A stretch of 16,639 bases of DNA, taken from Chalciporus piperatus (lineage: Eukaryota > Basidiomycota > Agaricomycetes > Boletales > Boletaceae). Location: assembly GCA_038093975.1 (NCBI GenBank), contig JBBPTG010000396.1, forward strand, positions 1 through 16,639, read 5' to 3'. Every line of letters begins with the position of its first letter. The stretch's first letter is position 1. Made by a program: the position numbers and the translations under genes. Below the pieces are notes generated by a model, which was not told the DNA's origin, did not search any database, and saw nothing but the letters and a program-made list of their open reading frames with translations. Positions 8,166-15,370 of this stretch are shown here, piece after piece.

Positions 8166-9332
8166 ATGTCTGCTCCCACTACCCCTTCGTCGACCACTAT
8201 GTCTTCCATTTCTTCTCTATCTCGTTCTTCCTCTTCTCCTACTTACCCCCCCGGTTTACCTATTCGCTCTCTACCTATTCAACCCACTCGTCCCTCTTCT
8301 CCCGAACCCGCTAGCCCAACCGTCGCTGAGGCTGGATGGAATACCACTGGTCTTCCACTAAACTCCGCTGGATGGCCAGTCTTGCAGGAAGACCTAGATG
8401 CCCCCACTCATATTGCCGCTATTCCCACCGTCAGAGTCTTACCCATCGAGTTACCACTCACCGCTCATCGTCTTCGTGACGAGTTGATGGACAATGCCGT
8501 CATGGACCGTATGTCCCAATTCTTACTTGACTCACGTCTCTCTGTACCCATCGGCGCCCACCTTGATCTGGGGTCACCCCTCTTTGCCCTCTACCGTGCC
8601 TACCTGCAAGCATCCCGTCTTGCCAATCTTCCTCCTTCCCTGACGACGGTTCACCAAGCTCATTCAGAAGCTGCCTCCCTCCGCAACATCCACGGTGATC
8701 TAATTACCAACCTCAGCATTGCTCTCTATGAGCTACGGATGCCGGAGTTTCTGAATGACCTAGACCGCTACCTCAGAGAATCCGCCTCTGCGGCTCAATC
8801 TCCAACCCCTGTCATCGGAGTTTCTACCTCATCTCTCCCCTCGTCGACTCCTTCCGCGTCTAGCTCCCCTTTGAACGATGAAGAGGAAGCAGTCTTCTTT
8901 CGTGCAGAACGTAACCACATTATCTCGCAACGACAACGGACTGGCACCATACCTCTATCCTCCTCACATCCCCAGTACCACGATGCCTGCTTCGTATGTC
9001 ACCGACTGGGCCATATACGTATCCACTGTCCCGTATACCAGTGTCCCACGTGCTTCCGCTGGGCACCCGGTCACATTCAAGGTCGTTGCCCACTTAGGCG
9101 TGGACAGAGACATACAACCACGCCACCTGTTGCACCCTCTTCCCGTTCCCGCCGATCAACCAATACCAATCGAGCTGCTCGACGCCCCCCTCCACTCTAT
9201 ACCCGTATCTCGGGTGAGGCTTATTCACGCGACGACGACGACGCCACTCTCTATGACGGAGATGATCCAACCGACGATGTCGGATATGCAAACATGACAG
9301 GTTCTCCAGGTCATTACGGGTTAAACATTTGA
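8166..9332 (+). CDS. Third ORF of B: 388-residue protein with two zinc-knuckle motifs
   Basis: The ORF starts at an ATG 4 nt after the integrase stop (TGA AACT ATG; A at -3) and ends 45 nt before the 3' LTR. The protein has a Ser/Pro-rich N-terminus (about 1-65), a central part likely to be helical (about 75-215), a Ser-rich linker, an acidic patch, then a perfect CX2CX4HX4C knuckle (CFVCHRLGHIRIHC, residues 275-288) and a second CX2CX6HX4C motif (293-308). An Arg-rich stretch and an Asp-rich tail follow. Knuckles and basic residues suggest RNA or DNA binding, like a second nucleocapsid. I do not recognise a named family. It is intact although pol beside it is broken. The frame is also open upstream over the integrase end (from 7944), so a +1 shift is another possible way of expression. 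Confidence 0.82.
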   Translation: MSAPTTPSSTTMSSISSLSRSSSSPTYPPGLPIRSLPIQPTRPSSPEPASPTVAEAGWNTTGLPLNSAGWPVLQEDLDAPTHIAAIPTVRVLPIELPLTAHRLRDELMDNAVMDRMSQFLLDSRLSVPIGAHLDLGSPLFALYRAYLQASRLANLPPSLTTVHQAHSEAASLRNIHGDLITNLSIALYELRMPEFLNDLDRYLRESASAAQSPTPVIGVSTSSLPSSTPSASSSPLNDEEEAVFFRAERNHIISQRQRTGTIPLSSSHPQYHDACFVCHRLGHIRIHCPVYQCPTCFRWAPGHIQGRCPLRRGQRHTTTPPVAPSSRSRRSTNTNRAARRPPPLYTRISGEAYSRDDDDATLYDGDDPTDDVGYANMTGSPGHYGLNI

Positions 9333-9369
9333 CTAGTTTTTATCTTCGTCGATGACTTGATTCTAATAC

Positions 9370-9377
9370 GGGGGTAA
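9370..9377 (+). promoter_or_regulatory. Polypurine tract of B
   Basis: GGGGGTAA abuts the start of the 3' LTR. Element E has GGGGGTAG at the same place, so the motif is the expected plus-strand primer. Confidence 0.75.
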
Positions 9378-9846
9378 TGTTACGATCACTCATTCTTTCT
9401 TTCTTTGTTACCTTGTACTAAGTCCTAGTCGCTGGTTCGAGTCCTGCCTAGGCCTCTCATTTCTTACCTTGCTTTAGTCAGCGAACATTCCTTAATGTTC
9501 TTTCACCTTCCACGCTTCGTCATCACTGACTCGTATGCTTATCGAGCATGACTCATTCCTATTCGTCATGACTTGTTCTTACGTATTCTGACTTGTTCTA
9601 TGCCTGCCCTTAACTCGTTTCTTCACTTATATAAACCCTCGAGTTTCCTCCTGTAACCCTAACTTAGACCTACGCAATCTAGCTTGGTCATTCCTCGCTT
9701 CCTTGAACCCTCTGAGAGTCACCGTCCCACTCTTGAACGGACGCTAGGCCTTAACGTGGACATCCCATCGTTAGGCTACCTTGAAACCTTTGTCTTTGAC
9801 TAGGCTTTTGTGTCTACGCTTTGACCTACCCGGTACAAGCGTAACA
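9378..9846 (+). repeat. 3' LTR of B
   Basis: This is a 469-bp copy of 3672-4140, with T at 9789 in place of C. It contains TGACTCA at 9549-9555 and TATATAA at 9628-9634. It is followed by GTACATGTCTGTACAG, unrelated to the left flank. Confidence 0.97.
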
Positions 9847-10203
9847 GTACATGTCTGTACAGAGCTGTACAGATCTATACAGAATTTCACATATACTTTC
9901 AAATTGCTTTTGCTTATAATTCACACTCAGAGGGAAATGATACAAATTCAGTGTATTGCATTAATCTACTACAAACAACTTGAATACAGAGTACAAAAGT
10001 ATATATTACAGAAGGGTAGGGAGCAGGGGACAGTGAGTCAAAGCAAATAAGAGAGAAGAGATGACTCACAGAGGGCAGGGGGCAAGGGCAGGGGGCAGGG
10101 GGCAGTGAGTCAAAGCAAAGAAGGGAGAAGGGATCACTCACAGAGGGCAGGGGGCAGGGGGCAGGGGGCAGGAGAACAGAGAGAGATGGTGGTGAGAAAG
10201 ACA
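9847..10203. repeat. Non-coding flank with 72-bp duplication and G-rich minisatellite
   Basis: No gene is visible. It opens with several TGTACAG-like words. From 10021 to about 10165 a unit of about 72 bp occurs twice (shared CAGTGAGTCAAAGCAAA at 10031 and 10103). Each copy ends in runs of GGGGGCA; 10145-10168 has four G-runs of 3-5 separated by CA, and 10073-10102 has five or more, both fitting the G-quadruplex pattern on the plus strand. Confidence 0.8.
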
Positions 10204-10257
10204 AGTTGAACTGATGTGGCGCTTTTTTGACAAATTAGTCATCATTCCCACACTCCA

Positions 10258-10886
10258 AGCCACCTTTTTTTTGTAAAGTCATTCACTACGCTTTTTGACT
10301 GCTTTTTTACTACACTTTTGCTACACTTTTGACTGATTTTTTACTACACTGTTACTACACTTTTGACCGCTTTTTTACTACACTTTTACTACACTTCTAA
10401 CTACATTTTTACTACACTCAGGAAAGTGTAGCTAGATTGGTGTAGCAAAGTGTTCAAAAATGCAGCCAAAAACTGTAGTAAAACTGTAGTCAAACTGTAG
10501 TCAGAAGTGTAGTAAAAGTGTAGTAAAAGTGTAGTTAGAAGTGTAGCAAAAGTGTAGTCAAAAAGCGGTCAAAAGTGTAGTAAAAGTTTAGTAAAAAAGC
10601 AGTTAAAAGTGTAGTAAAAGTGTAGCAAAAAAGCGGTCAAAAGTGTAGCAAAGTGTAGCACTTTAGCTACACTCATGTATCCTACACTTTCCCACACTCT
10701 TGACTACACTTTTACTACGCTTTTTGTACACTTTAGCTACACTCAATCTAGCTACACTTTCCTACATATTTGACTACAAGTTTTACTACGCTTTTTTTGT
10801 ACACAGCCACACTCAATCCTAACACTTCTGACTACACTTTTAGTGCACTTTTTTGACTACTACACTTTTACTACACTTTTGACCAC
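10258..10886. repeat. Opposed arrays of GTGTAGTAAAA-type repeats forming long inverted repeats
   Basis: The block has three segments. From about 10258 to 10420 the text is dense in CTACACTTTTA; from about 10425 to 10657 it is the reverse complement, GTGTAGTAAAA; from about 10659 to 10886 it is CTACAC again. The turn-points are palindromes: CTACACT and AGTGTAG around a 6-nt loop (10412-10431), and a 13-bp near-perfect arm pair about 10657 (10643-10655 with 10659-10672). Longer words also match across the turns, for instance the CTTCTAACTAC and GACCGC stretches. Units are about 11 bp with an A or T run in each. No ORF of note lies inside. Confidence 0.88.
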
Positions 10887-10887
10887 G

Positions 10888-11801
10888 GGGAAGCAGATCC
10901 CAACCACAATAAGGACATTACGGTATTACCGGCTTCGGTTTTCATTAATAATATTTCACTTTCTTCCCCGATCTATGACGAAATACAAAACGAATCAGAA
11001 AAAATAAAAAATAACACCATTGACACTTTTACTTTCGACGAGAGCTCTATAGTATTTAAAAATGACAAAAACAAAGTTTTCGTACCTGAACCTTTACGTA
11101 TCAAACTTCTCACAATCCTTTATGATTCTCCTATTGGCGGCCATGGTGGCCAAGGTCGTACCTTACACTTGTTACCCATTATTTCTCGTGGCCTGGTGTC
11201 ACCAAAGACGTGAAAACATACGTAGATCATTGCCAGGTGTGCGCCCTCACAAAGGGAAAATCAACTGCACCACCAGGCAAATTAATTCCGCTCCCGGTTG
11301 CAAAAGAACCGTGGAAAGATATTTCGGTAGATTTCATTATGGGACTTCCCAAATCACACTCCTTTGATTCTATTTGCGTCATTGTTGATCGTTTCTCTAA
11401 AGAAGTCGAGTTCATTCCTTGTAAAAAGACAATTAATTCTAAAGAACTAGCTATTCTATTTAGGGATAATGTTTGGTGTAGACACGGTCTTCCCTCTTCG
11501 ATAGTTTCAGATTGAGGACCACAATTCGCATCAGAGTTTACTTCAGAGCTTTGCTCGCTTTTGGGAATAGAGCAAAAACTATCTACCGCTTATCACCTCC
11601 AAACCGATGGTCAAACGGAGCGTGTGAATAGAGAACTGCAGCAGTATCTCCGCGCTTACGTGGCCAAACGTCAAACGGAATGGGCTGATTGGTTGAAGAT
11701 GGCTCAATTCCATCACAATTCTTCCCTTTCCACTGCCACCGGAATGATCCCTTTCGCTATCACAAAAAACTACTTTCCCCGTTTGGGATTTGAAGGCGAT
11801 A
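10888..11801 (+). pseudogene. int: Element C integrase fragment, frameshifted and with a stop
   Basis: An AT-rich piece of a different chromovirus. The first frame gives an RNase H to integrase linker (GEADPNHNKDITVLPASVF) and the start of the zinc domain (SPIGGHGGQGRTLHLL). A frameshift at about 11186-11194 moves it to the frame of WPGVTKDVKTYVDHCQVC. The core follows with D in ISVDFIMGLP, then TGA at 11513-11515 where the family has Arg in SDRGPQF, and E in DGQTERVN. Similarity continues to GFEGDR at about 11801, where the sequence flips to minus-strand RT. The left edge abuts the inverted repeat block. GPY/F and chromodomain are missing. Confidence 0.88.
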
Positions 11802-12707
11802 GAAAACGGGAGATGTCTGAGGGGATTTCGACGGACGTAAATATCCCTTGGATAACTCCTTGTCGAGAAACTTCTTGACATCCTCTAGTTCCTGTTCGGA
11901 CATCGGAATCACCCGACCCTTCTTTGGAACAAAATCAGATTTAAGATCTATTGCGTGATCCCAGTGCTTTCGCGTGGGCATACGCTCACTCTCATTCTCC
12001 GAGAAGACATCAAGGTACTCATGGAGTTCCGTCGGAACTTTGTCGGTGAGCCCCGCCTCAAACACTCTGTGAGAAAAAGAAAGAGTCTGTTTCAAATGGT
12101 AGTTGACTACCCGACACTGATCAGTACAGCGTGTGAACTTTACTTCTTTGGCAACCCAATCTATTTCAGGGTTGTGCCTCTGAAGCCAGTCGTAGCCGAC
12201 TATCATGTGGTGGGTACCCAACACAGATACAAAAGCGTTTATTTTTTCATAATGTCCAGAATGTCCAAGTAATAACGTAACTTTGTGAGAGACACCACCT
12301 ATTGCCCCCGCTGAGCCATCGGCGTTATACACTGGAATTGAAAAAGGAAGGGGTTCCAGGATAAGTCCATGTCTTTCACAAAAAGACTTGTCAATGAAAG
12401 TTTGGGTGGCGCCAGAATCCAACAGAGCGGCAAACTCCATCTTTTTCCAATGTTCACCTTTATCGTACATAATCGTAACAGGTAAAGAAAGTTCGTTGCA
12501 GCCATCCTGTTGCCGCACAAATATTTTTGATGGGATTTCTTTTTCTGGATATTTTAACTTAAGGGAATTAAGCATGGTTTCTTTTACTTCTGCCGCCGCG
12601 CCACTTTGGGACGCCCTTTCAGACGAGGAAAATATTTTATTGCTAACACCAGAAGTAGAACTACTATTACATGATGATAACGAAATATGGCCGAGCACCC
12701 ATCTCAC
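11802..12707 (-). pseudogene. pol: Element C protease and start of RT, truncated at an inverted junction
   Basis: On the minus strand an open frame encodes a retropepsin (AALLDSGATQTFIDKSF, then HHMIVGYDWLQRHNPEIDW) and the beginning of RT (HWDHAIDLKSDFVPKKGRV to SKSPQTSPVF). At about 11802 the protein runs into the complement of the integrase piece and stops at 11760. The frame has no internal stop. There is no gag between it and the LTR end at 12742, only about 35 bp, so gag is deleted. Its AT-rich composition matches the integrase piece at 10888-11801, so both probably come from one element rearranged by inversion. Confidence 0.85.
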
Positions 12708-12741
12708 TCATTGGCTGTTTCCTTTTCAAGCATCGGCTGCC

Positions 12742-12783
12742 TGTTACGCTTGTACCGGGTAGGTCGAAGCGTAGATGCAAAAG
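12742..12783 (-). repeat. LTR end of element C (42 bp), cut by D
   Basis: The minus strand ends here in GTACAAGCGTAACA, nearly the same as the last 42 bp of the B LTR (both contain CTACCCGGTACAAGCG). It faces the C protease ORF, so it is the 3' end of C's 5' LTR. The rest is displaced by the insertion of D at 12784 and should reappear right of D's 3' LTR. Confidence 0.75.
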
Positions 12784-13237
12784 TGTTATAGTATTTAAAA
12801 ACTTTTCAAACTTTTGCCTACAACGGTATTCGAACTCTGGACTTTGTCTACAACTTAGGGGTCAAGCCGGATTCATCTTAATCCGCTCCGGTAGTCCCTG
12901 TAGCATTACGTAAACTATTACATAATCAGGTCACGTGACAAAGGTCCAGACTTAGATGAGTCAGCAATGATGTCATGGCCTAGACCCTAATCCGTACCTG
13001 GTACCTTTTCTTATCATCGTACCATTTACCTTATCTATCTTTCCCTTTGTGTTTTCCTTATTCGGCTGTTGGTCTGTGCGCACTTCTCAATAGTATATAA
13101 GTAGCCCTGTACTTATCACAGACCTCAGTCTAATCCATTTGTTGCTTCACCGCAATTAAGTTTTAGTACTCAGCATACTCCTTCGCAAGGCCTAGTGTTG
13201 CCTTAAGTCCCCGCCGTGTTGTGACTCAGTCATAACA
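12784..13237 (+). repeat. 5' LTR of element D (454 bp)
   Basis: Termini are TGTTAT and ATAACA. U3 contains GTCACGTGAC (12930-12939), TGAGTCA (12957-12963) and TATATAA (13094-13100); U5 contains TGACTCA (13222-13228). The boundary at 13237 is fixed by the primer site 2 nt further on, which is complementary to 13127-13137. A gag start lies downstream on the same strand. The 5 bp before it (AAAAG) would be the left target duplication. Confidence 0.82.
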
Positions 13238-13239
13238 CT

Positions 13240-13250
13240 TGGATTAGACT
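13240..13250 (+). promoter_or_regulatory. Primer-binding site of D, Tf1-like self-priming
   Basis: TGGATTAGACT starts 2 nt after the LTR and is the exact reverse complement of AGTCTAATCCA at 13127-13137, which begins 33 nt after the first base of the TATA box. Spacing and geometry are the same as in element B although the sequences are unrelated. Confidence 0.8.
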
Positions 13251-13941
13251 TGAAAACACCGCCTGGACTCTAGGGCTAAAGAGTTGGTCAAGAAGACCGT
13301 TTGTGTACGTGACACACAGGAGACCGCAACTCCGTCCACTGCTGCATATACGGCCGTCCGCCGTCATAAATTGGATAAAGTTGCTGTTCCCCATAGTGCA
13401 CTAGGGGCTCTTTCGTGGTTCGAGACGTCTTGGGGTCTGCGCAAGCACTAGCCCTCTGACTGTAGACACCACGCAGGTTCTTGTGATCACCTGTAACGTC
13501 ACAATTCGCCATCTGGCTATTCTATTCTCTTGGGCCAGCCTTTAGTGCCCCGTTCCTGTTATCCTCCGTACGATAGTATTTTGTTCAAAGACCGGATTGG
13601 GATCGTGCCCAATTGCGAAGGACGACAAGGGAAAAGCGCGTCGCCGCCCCCTTGGCTGAGTCATACGTAGCAACGTAAGCCGGCAGCACCGCCGAGGTAC
13701 AAATAGAAAAACAATAAAAATAGTATCCTGTATTACGATAGTTTTCGCTACTGCTCGAAGATAGAAGTTCGAGAGTAGTATATGTGCAAAATCCAAACAG
13801 ATCTTGGGAAACTTCCTCAGAAGGTCTGCAAAGATTCCGATAAGCGTCGCAGGTATTACCTCCGCTCGAAAAAATATTTTCTTCGTCCTCGTGTCTGTCA
13901 TCCCCAGAGAACCTTTGGAAGATAGGGTTCAGTAAGGATAT
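13251..13941 (+). other. Leader of D between primer site and gag, no gene seen
   Basis: About 690 bp without a convincing ORF on either strand. It holds one TGAGTCA site (13657-13663). It probably serves as the 5' untranslated and packaging region of D. Confidence 0.6.
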
Positions 13942-14231
13942 ATGTCAGCAGAGTTCTTAGATCAAGAAACACAAGCTCAGGGTTACAGATCTCCCCCACG
14001 TCACTTCCCTTCCTCATCCGAAAGTTCACACCCCCCTACTCCCCGTCCCGAATCTCCGATGGCAGATCCCGTTGATCCCATCGCTGCTCTCACCGCCGCT
14101 CTGAAGGCGCTCATATCAGACAATTCGGACTCCGTGTCCAAAAAAGTTGCCGACCCGGGAAAATGGGATGGTGACCGCACCAAGTTCCGTTTGTGGTGGG
14201 CGCAGGTTAACGCCTGGCAGTCCGTCCACAC
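13942..14231 (+). pseudogene. gag: Start of gag of D, interrupted by element E
   Basis: From ATG 13942 about 96 codons are open: a Ser/Pro-rich lead (SSSESSHPPTPRPESPMADP), a short likely helix (IAALTAALKALISD) and a gag-like block WDGDRTKFRLWWAQVNAW, which resembles the entry to the retrotransposon gag domain. At 14232 the reading frame enters the LTR of E and stops at 14251-14253. The rest of gag and pol should lie beyond E, outside the window. The bases CACAC (14227-14231) would be one side of E's target duplication. Confidence 0.75.
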
Positions 14232-14706
14232 TGAAACGACTCAACTCAACTAAGAGCTAAGACTTACACTAGACAATAGCGAGCCGATGAACTTGGCTGA
14301 GGTTCGATGAGGAAACTCCAGGAGAACAAGACTGGGGAGTCCAGTGCTTGTCGACCCGGGTTTATATACTATTGTCAATGTTTGTACATGTTGTGACTAA
14401 ACCTTATCGTAGGTGACTGGGTATGACTCATACTGACTACTAGCCAATGGCGTAACTAGCTCTACTGCGGAATGAGTAAGCGTGAGTCATATGATGAGTA
14501 ATGCTGACTGATGCTGACGAGTGAGTGGTGAGTCATCAGTAGTAAGCGAAGGTCTAGACCTAGCTTATGTAAGTAAGTCACGTGACACGATAAGATAAGA
14601 TAACAAAAGGGAAAGTGAAACGACTAAGTCCAAGAAACGAAGAGAAACCTAGTAAGCGTAATGGAATGTAGGGATGATTAGGATAAGGAATGAAGCGTTC
14701 GTAACA
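14232..14706 (-). repeat. 3' LTR of element E
   Basis: On the minus strand the LTR starts at 14706 with TGTTACGAACG directly after a polypurine tract, and has TATATAA at 14368-14362. The far end is less certain; CGTTTCA at 14232 gives a TG...CA element of 475 bp and falls where D's gag coding stops. U3 holds GTCACGTGAC (14577-14586) and three TGA(G/C)TCA sites (14424-14430, 14483-14489, 14529-14535). Confidence 0.8.
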
Positions 14707-14720
14707 CTACCCCCTCTCTA
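14707..14720 (-). promoter_or_regulatory. Polypurine tract of E
   Basis: Minus strand TAGAGAGGGGGTAG directly precedes the LTR start. Its last 8 bases match B's tract except for the final base. Confidence 0.75.
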
Positions 14721-14740
14721 TGGATCGTATTCCTAGACGA

Positions 14741-15307
14741 TCAGATTTCGATGAGTGGACCTTGATTCATCCACGGTACTCCATCTGCTGGTGGAGCAGC
14801 AGCGACCTGAAGATTATTGTTCGTCCAGGTTACTGGTGGCTCAAATGGGTTACCATCGTTTTCATCGACAGGAATAGGGTGGGGAGCACCTACGAGTGCA
14901 GGGTCGGGAATAGGAGGTTGAGCGAGATCTGGCCAATTTGTGGGCCATTCCTGTTGATCAGGATTCTCTTGCTGTACCTCCACCACGTTGTCCCATTTGC
15001 TCAAATCGGGGTGCCACACGACGAGTTTCATCCACTTTGTCGTCCAATCCCAGTTAACTTCGATAGACGTGGACCGTCTAGTTACGATCATCCGCGCGAA
15101 CATCAGGTATTGAATGGCGATAGTGACGATGATGATGGTGATGAAGGCGAGGAGGGAGGGGATGAGCATGCGGAGAATCCAACCGTTGCAGATGATGAAA
15201 AGTACAAAGAGGAGGGAGAGGACGAAGTTGCCTCGATCCCGAGTGAAGTTTCGAATGAAAATGTCGCGGAGGACACTTTCCCAAGCGTAGGCGTCGTTGA
15301 GATCCAT
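14741..15307 (-). CDS. Third ORF of E: 188-residue protein with two membrane helices
   Basis: The ORF starts at an ATG 63 nt after the pol stop and ends about 20 nt before the polypurine tract, the place where env lies in retroviruses. The protein has a short polar N-terminus with several charged residues (1-27), two strongly hydrophobic segments (about 28-45 and 48-70) separated by a short turn with Arg and Pro, a basic border (TRRS) and a soluble C-terminal half rich in Pro, Trp and Asn. There is no N-terminal signal peptide and no cleavage or fusion motif that I can see, so it is not a recognisable envelope protein. It could be a membrane anchor or accessory protein. A plus-strand ORF of similar length overlaps it; orientation with the element and the clean helices favour this strand. 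I recognise no family. Confidence 0.55.
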   Translation of the reverse strand: MDLNDAYAWESVLRDIFIRNFTRDRGNFVLSLLFVLFIICNGWILRMLIPSLLAFITIIIVTIAIQYLMFARMIVTRRSTSIEVNWDWTTKWMKLVVWHPDLSKWDNVVEVQQENPDQQEWPTNWPDLAQPPIPDPALVGAPHPIPVDENDGNPFEPPVTWTNNNLQVAAAPPADGVPWMNQGPLIEI

Positions 15308-15370
15308 TGGTGATGATGGTGGTTTGTGGAAGAGAGACCGTGAGAGTGAAGACCGTCAAACATCAGTCTC

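Larger units (their letters stand above)
3672..9846 (+). mobile_element. Chromovirus B, complete ends, internal deletion in pol
   Basis: This 6175-bp element is bounded by two 469-bp LTRs, TGTTACG to CGTAACA, which differ only at 4083 (C) versus 9789 (T). Inside are a self-priming primer site, gag, a -1 frameshift site, protease and RT, an integrase with GPY/F module and chromodomain, a third ORF and a polypurine tract. The RT thumb, RNase H and start of integrase are deleted at about 6833, which also breaks the reading frame. The 5-bp flanks (CAGTC on the left, GTACA on the right) are not a target duplication. Confidence 0.95.

Noticed and set aside
9914..10204. Minus-strand ORF rich in Pro-Ala-Pro-Cys-Pro
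   Set aside because: It is the complement of the GGGGGCA minisatellite; low-complexity artefact.
10258..10886. CRISPR-like look of regularly spaced short repeats
   Set aside because: Units are about 11 bp, irregular, change strand twice and have no unique spacers or cas genes; the context is eukaryotic.
12784..12900. tRNA or SINE-like sequence on the minus strand (GTTCGAATACC at 12835-12825, similar to a Pol III B box)
   Set aside because: The flanking arms do not pair as a T arm and no A box or cloverleaf can be made; it lies inside the D LTR. At most a tRNA-derived relic.
13542..13901. Minus-strand 119-codon ORF in the leader of D
   Set aside because: No recognisable domain, opposite to D's direction, and the leader is expected to be non-coding.
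14720..15313. Plus-strand 197-codon ORF with an acidic C-terminus
   Set aside because: It overlaps the minus-strand third ORF of E, lies against the element's direction and has no domain; taken as a shadow, though selection tests would settle it.
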